Source: Wyeomyia smithii
Lineage: Eukaryota > Arthropoda > Insecta > Diptera > Culicidae
Direction of reading: 5' to 3'
DNA: 64,000 nt
NCBI RefSeq assembly: GCF_029784165.1
Contig: NC_073695.1
Span: forward strand, 93,379,902 to 93,443,901
In this document: in pieces, positions 54,028 through 64,000 of the stretch
Layout of the letters: each line of letters starts with the position of its first letter
Position numbering within the stretch: the first letter of the stretch is position 1
Notes under the pieces: generated by a model
Databases searched by the model: none
What the model saw: the letters and a program-made list of their open reading frames with translations, nothing else
What the model was told of the DNA's origin: nothing
Program-made: the position numbers and the translations under genes

Positions 54028-56681
54028 GAAAAGGGTATGAGGTCAGTATAGTATGGGACGTTGACACTGTTTAAACAAGGTATTGATATAAGTTTACAAA
54101 CAATACTTTTATAATAAATAAGCACAAACTAATGATAGACTGTCTGACAATATATTACTAGCCCACAGATCACGGGTTACATGTTATTGAATCATGTTGC
54201 GTGAATTAAATCCCTCGGAACCTTCCAGCTGCTTTATTTTGCACCAAAAAACAGTCGTTTCTTATCTAAATTGAATCGATCGGACAAATGAAATTAACTA
54301 ATCCTCACCGCTTTAAACTGGATATGCCTAAACAATAATCAGGTTCCAGAGAGTCTGATATATTTGTGCGATCGATAACCTGCCTACTTTATACATTCGC
54401 TTTAATTGTTAGCGAAGAATTGCTATTGGTTCAAAATAATAATTTGTGTAACTATAAATACTAATAAAGTAATCAATACCTGACAATAGCGTTAGAAAGT
54501 TACTTTTTGTAACCGGGTTTGGGTCGTGTTAAACACAATTTTAACAGCATTGACGCGTAAAAATGTAGTTTTAATCTAAAAGTTCAATTCAAACCCAATC
54601 ATTCGCGTAAGCAATCGTTGTTAATTTCCGCTGATATACTCAGAGTCACTATAGTTGGTTGTCTTAATTGAAAACAATGACAGGATATTATTACCGCTTA
54701 TTATTATATGTGACCAAACTAGCAGCCGTTTATCAAAAATGTCATTAGTCGCACGTACGAACCAAACAACAGTTCGATACCAACGACGAAACACTCAAGG
54801 ACCACAACAATAACAAATGAACCGTCCAATAGTTGAATGCATACTGAGTTACCACCTAACAAGATTTATTTCTGGTTTCCAGGTTTCCTCTGCAAATAAC
54901 AATGCCATAGCAAACGGGTGACGGACAGTCGATCGGACGATTTTTAATTCTCCAGACAAGTGCAACTTTGACGTCAACGGACGGATAATCACTCTTTGCG
55001 GGAGTGACTATTAACCAATCTATTCACGTTGACATTACAGCTGTTGCGTGATATCGGCAGTAATGGACCCTCAAACGACGTTGTTCATTAGAGTGATTCG
55101 TGTAATTTAAATACCTGATGAACTACATAAACTGCACTGCACGCATTCGTGAATGGTAAAAATCTAATGCAAACTGTGGAATCGGCATGAGTTGAGCAAA
55201 CGTTTTACTTATCGAATCAGGATGATTTGTTGTTTGCTTTATATGTTTCAGTTGGCATACGGAATTATTTTCGCTATCTTGATTAAGCGCAGATTTGGAT
55301 AATGATGCACATACTCGGTACTCGCAAATATTTCCATACTTTACCTGGAGATTAATTCTAACTGTATTTGATTCTTCAAATAGGAAAAGACAATCGATTA
55401 GTATCCGAACAAGCACATTAGAATACTTATACAATTAAATCTACACACACACACTGCGGAATATAACCGATGACGCTTGCGGCTGCCACACGTATAATCG
55501 CCAATTAGTTTAGCTTATTGGTCGAAACCTTTTTGCGCAAATTTGTACTTGAGCCGGAGCCGAACTCTATTCGGCTTGAAAGAAGCGGTACCGCCGCAGC
55601 GCAGGGTTTTGTTCAAGGATACAGTAGCGGTGAATCGTTTATTTTGCTTTTTTTGGTTGAAGCAGTAAACGAGTACCGCCAACCGAGTAAGCATTATTCT
55701 GAAGATCGATAAATATTCTCGCGTCGGGGCAGCCAAAAATGGTACCCAAGTGGATGATCTTTGATTGAGTAAGCGGTAGATAAAAATTACAGAAGGCTAA
55801 TTATTGAAGGTATTTCAGATTATTCGTTTTGTTTACTCGACAATGCGAATAGTTTCGATCGGCCCTTGTAAGATAGAGCAAATAAACTGGAGCTTATGAA
55901 GACATTCTTTTTAATTTTTGCACTCACATTAAGAATACGTTTAAAAATCACATTCGATTCGATATTGAAGATTGGAAAATACTAAACAAATACCCTTCAA
56001 ATTTTTCCAAGAGCGTGAAAATCATTGAACCAATTCGCTGAGAAACCGTATGCGTTTATTTGGGGGCCATGTACAAACGAAAAAAACGTATCCATTTGAC
56101 ATCCTATTTTCACGTTTTATGCATTTTAGCCATTTGGCATTCGATATTTTGTTTACTGCGTGAATCATCGCTTCGATCATTTTGTTCATTGCCTTGCTCG
56201 CTAAATTGTAGCCACCCAATTCGCCTCGTTTTCTTTGCGTCTTAGGTCGCGTTTTATTTACCATAATAATAGATGATGATATTAGCTCAGCTGAGGTTAG
56301 TAAATCGGCACTGCGTACCCGTTGTTTCACTACGCCGCAACAGTAACACTGCAAAACGATGCATCCAATCAGGTTTTCGATGATAAGATATTGTTACAGT
56401 ACGATTTTGGTTGATTCAGGACTTTTATAATAGATCAATAACGAACCTGGTCGTCGAAGAAGAAAAATCATGTTAGTAAAGCACAGCAAGTACCAGAGAA
56501 TGAGAAATGCTTCGCATTAGGTTCGTAAATATTGACCGAGATTAATTTGAAAAAATATGCAAATAAACAAACAAATAAGCTTTATGACACAAAGTATCCC
56601 GAATAATATAACACTTGTCGACAAAAGCGAAAAAAAAATCGCCCAAAGCTCAAAGAAGTTGCCCAAAATATTGTAACATTT
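54028..56681. other. About 2.65 kb of AT-rich DNA, nothing recognised
   Basis: No gene recognised. Frames at 55123-55434, 55515-55736 and 56022-56354 have no recognisable domains. Confidence 0.45.
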
Positions 56682-56852
56682 TAACCATTCCTGTGAATTT
56701 GGGTGCCCCTAGTGAATACAGAAAAGCGTCAAAAGGCCGTAGAATAATTGCTCGCCAGGTTCGTCGCTTCTTCTTTTGCTTACGGGAAAACTTATTTCTG
56801 TTTCTGAAAAAGTTATTTTTACTAGGGCCACCAAAATTTACAAGAATGGTTA
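56682..56852. mobile_element. 171-bp MITE with ~32-bp TIRs
   Basis: TAACCATTCCTGTGAATTTG ... CCCCTAGT at the left is complementary, with few mismatches, to ACTAGGGCC ... ACAAGAATGGTTA at the right. The interior motif AGAATAATTGCTCGCCAGG with TCGTCGCTT recurs, diverged, at about 11410-11440 (AGGATAATTGCCCGCCGGGG), so there are at least two relatives in the window. Confidence 0.8.
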
Positions 56853-57905
56853 TTTCCTCATCGCGTGAAATGTTAGTAATGCGAGTGTAATTATCATAAA
56901 CTAGTTGAACGTTCCCGGCGATGCTCGGGATCAAAAGTTTCAAAATTAGGGATCATTTTTTTTATAATTCATTGCATTATTAGCACAACTCACTTCAAAA
57001 ATATTTTACATCTTATACGTCCGACAACACTTCAAGTACTTTAACATTCTGAGAACGCACAGAACGGAAATACTCATATTGGATTGCATTTTGTGATTTG
57101 GGGATGTTTTACAGAAACTGGAAGTCGCCATTTCGGATTTCAAAATGACGTATGGAGTTCGAAAGTTTCGGAAGTATTGAAATGCTTTAACTTATTTTTC
57201 TGAAACCAGAAGCCGTTATTTTGGAAAATTATTTCCAAAATTTATTTTGGATGTGGGGTCATCCCAGTTCCGAATATACCACACTCGGGTGATAACCGAA
57301 TATTGCAATCGCAATCGCAATCGTTCACAGTAAAACCTCTTTTTATGTATCTTTTAGAAGAAAGAAATCAAAGTAAGAAGAATTTAGCGTGACCAGTTCT
57401 CCTCTATAATCATATCTAAAAAGATAACAAGTGGATTTTTATAACGAAAAAGTTTGTTGGTGTCCAAGGAACACGTCTGAGAAGAAGTTAACGTTTTAAT
57501 CCACATAACTACGTAGAAATTAAAAAAAAAAGATTAAACCAATGAAATGCGGCCCAGCCAAATGTCCCAAGATCTAGTTTTGGTAAAAGTAAAAAAGTAT
57601 TTCGAATCCCGTAATGTGTTACTTTTCACAAAACTACGAAAACATGAGAAATGTAATTTTTTTTTCTGCTCGACTCGCGCCAAATTAAAACATAAATTTT
57701 TCTGCAAGAAAATATTTGCAGATGTTGAAGGAACAACGAACATTTTATTGAAAAAAAAAATAATTTACAGGCGAATTAAGCTCATGCTCAATAAGTCAAA
57801 ATTTTGCATGTATTATATCCCTTTAACGGGCCGAGGCTAAAAAAAATGTCATTTAACTTTATTGTTTATTTCTGATCACTGATCATAACTCGTAATTATG
57901 AAGCA
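56853..57905. other. Diverged tail of the modular repeat, then unassigned DNA
   Basis: GAACGTTCCCGGCGATGCTC and the following TTTCAAAATTAGGGATCATT resemble the tail of the 3.7-9.6 kb family (GAATGTTCCCGGTATCGCTC near 7060). The rest to the I-clade element has no recognised feature; the 97-codon frame at 57547-57840 is low-complexity and unsupported. Confidence 0.4.
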
Positions 57906-58318
57906 GAAAAAAACGAAAGTTTTTTTTTTTCTTCATCTATAATTTATTTGACACGGCACAAATACAATCAATTGTTTAACGGCGCCAATTATATCTGGTA
58001 GCTTACTTTCTAAAGTATCTTAATAACTAAAAGCAAATTTTTTATCCTCGCTGCCGACTACGAGCTGAAACTAAATCTAACTTAAAGCTAGAATCTTTTG
58101 CATTAAAAGCACTGATTTGTTGTTTGATGGTTTTCCATCGCCATAGGTAAGCAGCATATTGAATATGTTCCGCTGCTGGGCCAAGATATTACGGACTGGC
58201 ATATTGGGTTGTCTCCCTCGGGACCTGAGAGTATCGTGCGGGTCTAGTTGCTGTTTCCGGATCCGGGGTCTTAACGTGTTCTTGTCGTTTGGTTGGATGT
58301 AGGCGAAAGGGAATAGGA

Positions 58319-58657
58319 TTAAACTGGAGCGTGGATGGATTTCAGGAAAACGTATATAAGGGACATGTAGGATAGGTCACGGCTCGCCAAGACATCACGA
58401 ACAGGAACAGCCGGCTGCCTACTTACGGCCTGCAGGGAAGCTATTAATTTAGACCTGGCGTCACGGTGTACAGGGCATGACCAAACCACATGCTCTATGT
58501 CGTGATAACCCTCACCACAGGTACAGATACCACTTTCCCCGAGCCCAACACGACGGAGATGCGCGTCAAATCTATAGTGATTGGACATAAGCCGGGACAT
58601 CACGCAAATGAAATCCCGACCTACATCCAACCCCTTGAACCACGGGTTCGTCGACAC
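58319..58657 (-). pseudogene. C-terminal Cys/His domain of the I-clade element
   Basis: Reads NPWFKGLDVGRDFICVMSRL, HYRFDAHLRRVGLGESGIC and TCGEGYHDIEHVVWSCPVH, giving a C-x-C-x(7)-H-x(4)-C pattern typical of the end of I, R1 and Jockey polyproteins. It stops at 58319 and is followed by about 390 bp of 3' UTR. The frame's first codon is GTG within a continuing frame; the link to RNase H crosses a stop near 58.70 kb. Confidence 0.8.
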
Positions 58658-58702
58658 CTTGGGGATTATGGAATGTAACCACCTTCCCAGTTCCCCTCTG
58701 GT

Positions 58703-59225
58703 CTAAGCATTTTGCCAACTGATGATCGTATTCTGACGTACAAATGAGAAAAATTCATTAAAGGCAATTGGTCTTTCATAAATTCCACCGTTTGTTGCGT
58801 CCACCTTAGCCAAAGAGTCCGCTTTCTCATTGCCCGGTATCGAGCAGTGAGAAGGGACCCACGCTAAGGTAATCTGAAACGATTTTTCGGATAAAGCACT
58901 CTGATGTTCCCGTATTTTCCCCAGGAAATACGGAGAGTGCTTAACATCTTTCATCGATCGGAGCCTCAATAGAACTGAGACTGTCCGTAAAGATGAAATA
59001 ATGGTCCGTGGGCATTTTTTCAATAATCCCTAGGGTGTACTGAATTGCAGCTAATTCTGCGACGTAAACAGAAGCAGGATTATCGAGTTTATAGGAGACG
59101 GTTAAATTGTTATTGAAAATACCGAAGCCAGTGGACCCATCAAGAAGTGATCCGTCAGTGTAGAACATATTGTTGCAGTTGATGTTTCGATATTTATTGG
59201 AAAAAAATTTGGGGATCTGCTGCAC
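58703..59225 (-). pseudogene. RNase H domain of the I-clade element
   Basis: In two frames: FYTDGSLLDGSTGFGIF (first catalytic Asp), SVYVAELAAIQYTLG (catalytic Glu) and FIFTDSLSSIEA (second Asp). A frameshift near 58.96 kb follows, then LRSMKDVKHSPYFLGKI and LAWVPSHCSIPGNEKADSLA (His and the last Asp). All four catalytic residues are present across the two frames. The domain removes the RNA strand after reverse transcription. The coding frame is closed by a TAG near 58.70 kb. Confidence 0.88.
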
Positions 59226-59229
59226 GCGT

Positions 59230-60121
59230 AAATGATCCGGGATTCCACGAGTATGGATGTATCGAAAAACACAGTAGAATCAGAAGTATTTGATAAGCCG
59301 ACACGATTTGGAATACTCGAAGAAGGGTTAATATTTTGGGACATGTGACGGAAATACAATGTCATAAAACGGGTTTGAGAATTAAGTTCGATTAACCTTT
59401 CAAAATTTTCAATCACGAGACGGTTCAAGACCTCACATTTGATAAGAATACGAGAAGACAGGCTCCAGAAGCGGTTTTTCAATGGTAGTACTCCAGCTAA
59501 GACCTCCAAACTCATCGTATGGGTCGACTGCATGCAACCTAAGGCGATACGCAAACAACAATATTGTATTCGCTCCAGTTTGATCAGATGTGTGTTTGCT
59601 GCGGAGCGGAAGCAGAAACACCCGTATTCAATAACAGACAATATCGTTGTTTGGTAAAGCCTTATAAGGTCTCCTGGATGGGCTCCCCACCATTGTCCGG
59701 TTATTGTACGAAGAAAATTCACTCTTTGTTGACATTTTTTCATCAGATACCTCACGTGACAACCCCAGGTGCCTTTAGAGTCGAACCAGATACCAAGATA
59801 TTTGTGTACCAAAACCTGAGAAGTCGTTTTACCCATTAATTGTGTTTGAAGCTGAGCAGGTTCATGCTTCCTAGAAAAAACTACTATCTCAGTCTTCTCC
59901 GGAGAGAATTCGATACCTAACTGTAAAGCCCAAGCAGACAAATTGTCCAAGGTATCTTGCAATGGTCCTTGCAAATCGGCAGCTTTGGCTCCTGTAACAG
60001 AGATTACACTGTCGTCTGCAAGTTGTCTTATCGTGCATGAATTTGCCAGACATTCGTCGATGTCATTTACATAAAAGTTGTAAAGAAGGGGGCTTAAACA
60101 TGAGCCCTGGGGAAGACCCAT
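59230..60121 (-). pseudogene. I-clade reverse transcriptase, C-terminal half
   Basis: Open for about 300 codons: GLPQGSCLSPLLYNFYVNDI, CTIRQLADDSVISVTG (catalytic ADD), LGIEFSPEKTEIVVFSRKHE, VHKYLGIWFDSKGTW, LYQTTILSVIEYGCFCFRS and LERIQYCCLRIALGCM. The fingers and first catalytic Asp are missing because of 5' truncation. After about residue 300 the frame drifts (SRIIYACSRSPNFF is out of frame) and RNase H follows in another frame, so there is a shift near 59.23 kb. The apparent ATG at 60121 is an internal Met, not a true start. Confidence 0.88.
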
Positions 60122-60139
60122 GTAGCAAAAACGAAAGTT

Positions 60140-60239
60140 GTTGGTGGCAATATAGTTGCCACTGCCTCATAAAGAAATATGTATAATATATATCAATTTT
60201 GAAAAGAGTATTTTAATGCGTTTTTCTGTATGCTGAAAA
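60140..60239. other. AT-rich DNA
   Basis: Short AT-rich stretch between the retrotransposon's target site and a tandem repeat; nothing recognised. Confidence 0.4.
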
Positions 60240-60760
60240 TCATCTTCAAACATACGTAGTTTTTAAAGTAATATCTCAACTTTTAGCAATAAGATACCTA
60301 TTATTTTTCCTCAAATGTCTTTCCTGAACATTAACAAAGATTTCAATAAAGAACAGTTACATATCATAGCTTTGAATTCGATTTAGAGGCAAATTGAGTT
60401 CAAATATTCATGATTTTGCTTGTTTAACGTAGTGTTGTGAATAATATCTCAATTTTCAGTAATCAAAAATCTCTTATTTTTACTCAAAACTCTTTCCTGA
60501 ACATAAACAAACATTTTAATGGAAAAAATCATATATCATAGCTTTGAATTAAGATTTAGAGACAAATTGAGCCAAAATATTCACGATATTGCATGTTTTA
60601 CGTAGTTTTGTGACTAATATCTTTATTTTTAGTTATCAGATAACTATTTTTTATCTCAAATGCCATTCCTGAATATCAACGAACATTTTATTGAAAAAAA
60701 TCACGTGCCATCGCTTTGAATTCTGATTTAGAGACAAATTGAGCCTAAAAAATTATGAAA
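60240..60760. repeat. ~173-bp tandem repeat, three units
   Basis: Units begin near 60271 (TAATATCTCAACTTTTAG), 60442 (TAATATCTCAATTTTCAG) and 60617 (TAATATCTTTATTTTTAG). They share CTTTCCTGAACAT-AAC, ATCATAGCTTTGAATT and GATTTAGAG-CAAATTGAG. The units have diverged by roughly 10-20%. No coding frame. Confidence 0.85.
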
Positions 60761-60768
60761 TGCTATTA

Positions 60769-60948
60769 AATAAATATTGAAATTCAGTCCACAAATATAT
60801 ATTTCGACTGTGACATACAGTCTTCCTCAGTGCTTATGTGGACTGGTGGGGCCACATGGGGTGGGTGGGTCCAGTCCACATAAGCACTGAGGAAGACTGT
60901 ATGTCACAGTCGAAATATATATTTGCGGACTGAATTTCAATATTTATT
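60769..60948. repeat. Hairpin with 78-bp arms
   Basis: Left arm 60769-60846 (AATAAATATTGAAATTCAG to CATAAGCACTGAGG-type sequence on the complementary strand) and right arm 60871-60948 are almost perfectly complementary. They are separated by a 24-bp G-rich loop (GGGGCCACATGGGG, then TGGGTGG). Only one or two mismatches are visible. It may be two inverted copies of a short repeat; a diverged relative of one arm is near 42045-42125. Confidence 0.9.
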
Positions 60949-61309
60949 TCCAAAAAATTTAGTAGAGTATAACGGAAACCGATAACTATTTCTTTGATTG
61001 ATCTCAATCACTCTGCTCGTTATAGATTTTCTAAAATTGCCCAGGTGTTTTCTGTACTCCGCACTCCATATTATTAGCAGTAACACTATTGAAATAAGTG
61101 CTACGCTTATCATTCATATCAGTTCTTGTGTGTAATTACCTTTCCGTTTCAAGCTTACTGCTCTACTATACCGAGCCTCTGTCCATCCTAACAATATTGC
61201 TTAGTTACAATTCCCTGGAGAGAACTTTCATATGTTACTCACACCAGTTTTATTATAGTAGGGACTTATTTTTGTTAGGAGGAGAGTCAACGGGGGTACT
61301 GTAGAATCC

Positions 61310-61465
61310 AGATTGAAGGAAGAGTACGTGGTGGGGAGCCTGAGAATGAACCCATGCTTAAAGTCCTTTGACAACCAAATGGCCTGATTCTACTAAGAAT
61401 CGAACCCACGACCACCCGCTTACCAAAGCGGACTCTGTAACCTTGCGGCTACGGAGCTCCCCTTA
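61310..61465 (-). mobile_element. tRNA-Thr-like SINE, minus strand
   Basis: The minus strand begins GGGGAGCTCCGTAGCCGCAA, has an anticodon arm CCGCT-TTGGTAA-GCGG (GGT, threonine-like) and a B box GGGTTCGATTC. The tRNA-like part is about 61382-61462 and is followed by an unrelated body through about 61310. The acceptor ends do not pair fully, so it is a SINE rather than a tRNA gene. No TSD identified. Confidence 0.65.
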
Positions 61466-64000
61466 ACAACCGTAAAACCAGTGAGAAAAAAAATTCTATT
61501 TTCCGATTTGTATTCCTGTAGCCCTTTAGTTCTTGGCTTTGTCCCTATAACTTAAAACAGAAACCTTATCACTACTCTTTTTTATGTTTCAAACTTGTTT
61601 CGCTGTTATGCGGCCGTCCCATGGGAAACGAGGTGTCTAATATCAGCACTTAATTCCAGCGAAGGAAGCTCTAGAAAATAAATTATTTCAAACTTTGAAA
61701 CAGAAGGTTGCAACGAATATCTGTCTGTCTGCGATAAACAACAATTCAAATGTTGTTAATTTAAACCCACACTCATATGCCTGCTACAATGCAACGCGTA
61801 TTGAAAGGGAGTGAAGAAGAAATTCCTGGCTACTGATTTCAACCAATCAACATACGGTTCGCAAGAGTTCAGACATGCTGCTTCGATCTTTGCTTTCTGT
61901 GCGAAAAGTAGCGCCATTTGTAGTTATCTCGAACTGATTCAGGAAATTATCATAACAATAAGCCAAAAGTTATTCAAAACACTCAATCTCTATGGTCTGT
62001 ACTGTCGCGAGAAACTCACGGCGATCAAATATGCTACGCTATATGAATGTAATTTTTCATATTTATTTGGACATGTCAAGGATATTTTTTTAGATTTCAA
62101 ATAAATTTGTTGCCCTACGTTGGAATACATTTAAAGTTAGAGCCACTTTCAGGAAGAGTATTCAAGAAACTTGAAAGTTGATTAACTCTTAATAGATTAA
62201 CATTAGGACATATGCGTAAAAGCGTTTTTTATCACCAAATGTAGCTCTCTATCTGCCCCTGAAATATTCCCAACAACTTAACCTAACACAAAGAATTTTC
62301 CTGATTCAACCAAAACAATATAATGTAATATCGAAACTCATTTAAACTGCGTGTAATATTGGAAGCTTTTATAAGCACATATCGTAGACATCTTCATTTT
62401 TGGATGGCTTGATCATATCTGCAATCTTACGTTCTCTGGATTCAAGGCTTTGATCAGATCTTATCCAGGTTTAATTTTATGTTAAATCATAATCATCACG
62501 CTCGAATGTTGATTTTCGTTCCACAAAATACAAGGAATCCATCTGGGATACCTAATGCTTCAAAGAAATGTCTGCAACTGCTCGAAAGACACAAAAATCT
62601 GCATACAAAAAAACTGTGCACGCACAGAGAAAATTCCGCAATATTCTCTATTCATTTTTCTATTTCTGCGCTCGGTTAAAAATCTGCAGATACTCTGATA
62701 AAACTGCAAAATAGCATAAATCTGCAAATTGACTGGAAAAATTGGAACGGAAATGAAACGTTTTGCAGATGAGTGTCCACATCTGGTATTCCTGATGTTC
62801 ATTAAAACATGACATCGTGAACACGTTACTTATTTTGATTATATTATCGAATTTAAAATTTTCGTGTGTCATTAAAGGTTTATTATGTAATACAATAGTT
62901 TTACGAAAATATCCTACACGAAAATACTTTCTTTTCACCATTTGGTGACTTTTTCGTTACATTTCGAACCATGACGTAATGGTATATAATGGCAATAGTT
63001 TTTCATATTAATAGTTAGTTTTTTTAGCTTGAAAAGAAACTTTGATTCACACGTGTGTTACCAAATTCGAAATCCCACTAAACTTAACAAAGGTGAAGTT
63101 TTCAAATTAAAGGTGCTAATTGATAACAGTAACGAATTTCGTTGTTACCTTACAGCACAGTTCAATTATGGTCGAAGTAATCAATTAAGTGGTCTATGTC
63201 TGTGTATATGTGCGACGACACACGTCGTCTAAAGATAAGACGAGTGCCCCAACCGACCTTTATCGGACCATAAATAAAACAAATTATTCGACTGAAAGCG
63301 AAGTAACAAATATGTGGACAGCCAAAAATAAACCTCAACAGCCCTATATGCAGCCATGGACTAGTTGATAAACTAGTGCCTCTACAAATGTTTCATCATG
63401 ATCCACTGAAATACAAAGGTTTTATGGAGCAACTTTAAGATCGGTTCGAAGGTTTTGACCTTGACGAAGCACGACAATCAAAATGGAAACAAAACAAAAA
63501 TATTCCGAATCTGCCCGATGAAACTGCTGGCTACCGGAATGAGTGATGAGGGGAGAACTAGTTTTATGCGATTGTTTACAGTGGTGGCTTACAGCCATAA
63601 AAACGTATTCCGACACGTCGCTTCGAATCGTGTAGGTTTTTCTCTAGCATTCTATAAACTCAAGACGAATCGCACTAGATGTAGTGGCGCATCGAAGTTT
63701 GTCAATTTGAGTGTGACTGCTAAATATTTGGAGCTTTGCTTGACCAATTCACAGAGCCTCGCGCCTGATCAAGCGGGAAACCTGCAAGATCTTCAACAGC
63801 CCAAATAGAAAATCAAGATATTGCCGCTTCCTCGCTACTCTACGATAAACCTTGTGTGACAATTTGCAAGAAGTTCATTGCTATATTCAGCTCACATGTC
63901 TGTTGTCGTTTTTGCATTCGATTGCTGTTTATCATTTAATAATGAACAGAAAAGTGAAGTCATCGCATACGAATATGTGATGCAGCTGGTAGTGGCGTAA
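61466..64000. other. About 2.5 kb of unassigned DNA
   Basis: No gene, RNA or repeat recognised. Frames at 61811-62104 (+), 62479-62679 (+) and 63455-63808 (+) carry no domain I recognise. The last has a minus-strand competitor at 63422-63616. The window ends inside this stretch. Confidence 0.45.

Larger units (their letters stand above)
57922..60126 (-). mobile_element. I-clade non-LTR retrotransposon, 5'-truncated, with TSD
   Basis: Read on the minus strand it holds the RT C-terminal half, RNase H, a C-terminal Cys/His domain, a 3' UTR and an A-tail (the T-run at 57920-57930). A direct repeat AAAAACGAAAGTT lies at 57909-57921 and 60127-60139, matching a target-site duplication and fixing the truncation point at about 60126, right before YMGLPQGS. 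RT plus RNase H plus a Cys/His tail is the layout of the I clade. Confidence 0.88.

Noticed and set aside
61382..61462. tRNA-Thr gene on the minus strand
   Set aside because: Anticodon arm and B box look good, but the acceptor ends do not close and the sequence continues into a SINE-like body.

Overview
The window looks like gene-poor intergenic or intronic DNA from a large insect genome, most likely a culicine mosquito (Aedes-like). The basis is low overall coding density, AT-rich unique DNA, layered remnants of several non-LTR retrotransposon clades (RTE-like, Jockey, LOA/R1-like, I), a Penelope-like element, mariner transposases, tRNA-derived SINEs and many short terminal-inverted-repeat elements. 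The species is an inference from the repeat mix; no host protein-coding gene could be recognised on either strand.

Layout. 0.16-1.38 kb: a 465-bp tandem/inverted repeat with tRNA-like cores. 2.55-3.11 kb: 3' end of an RTE-like retrotransposon. 3.7-9.6 kb: copies of an abundant non-coding family built of ~150-190-bp modules, one carrying a 341-bp MITE and one a ~330-bp (AT)n tract. The family returns inverted at 25.1-27.8 kb. 10.7-12.4 kb: a GC-richer stretch, a CGCGTAAATTCC minisatellite and a ~930-bp inverted-repeat element. 12.6-15.5 kb: a Penelope-like C-terminus, then two Jockey-clade 3' ends in inverted orientation around a 198-bp RTE-like fragment with target-site duplications (TSDs). 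15.8-19.8 kb: a near-perfect 2,035-bp tandem duplication. 22.3-23.6 kb: a 632-bp tandem duplication with no difference seen by eye.

28.3-39.4 kb holds SINEs, a decayed LOA/R1-like element (gag knuckles, endonuclease, RT), a foldback element, and the largest coding remnant: a 731-codon endonuclease/RT frame of an RTE-like element, frameshifted and broken further downstream. 39.8-43.7 kb: two different mariner-type transposase remnants, a foldback, and an element with repeated inverted GGAACAGAGTGGTC motifs around an ACATGTAAC minisatellite. 47.3-54.0 kb: two hAT-like non-autonomous elements with 8-bp TSDs, two Harbinger-like elements with TTA TSDs (one splitting an older retrotransposon, one split by a SINE) and a further SINE. 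57.9-60.1 kb: a 5'-truncated I-clade element with RT, RNase H and a C-terminal Cys/His motif on the minus strand. 60.2-61.5 kb: a tandem repeat, a 78-bp-arm hairpin and a tRNA-Thr-like SINE. The rest is AT-rich DNA with nothing recognised.

The elements do not form a pathway. Their relations are nesting and decay, and several nestings give a clear relative order. I found no CRISPR array, no operon and no convincing new biological system. The most informative observations are the modular repeat family and its inverted composite, the recent tandem duplications, and the insertions whose target sites can be reconstructed by eye.
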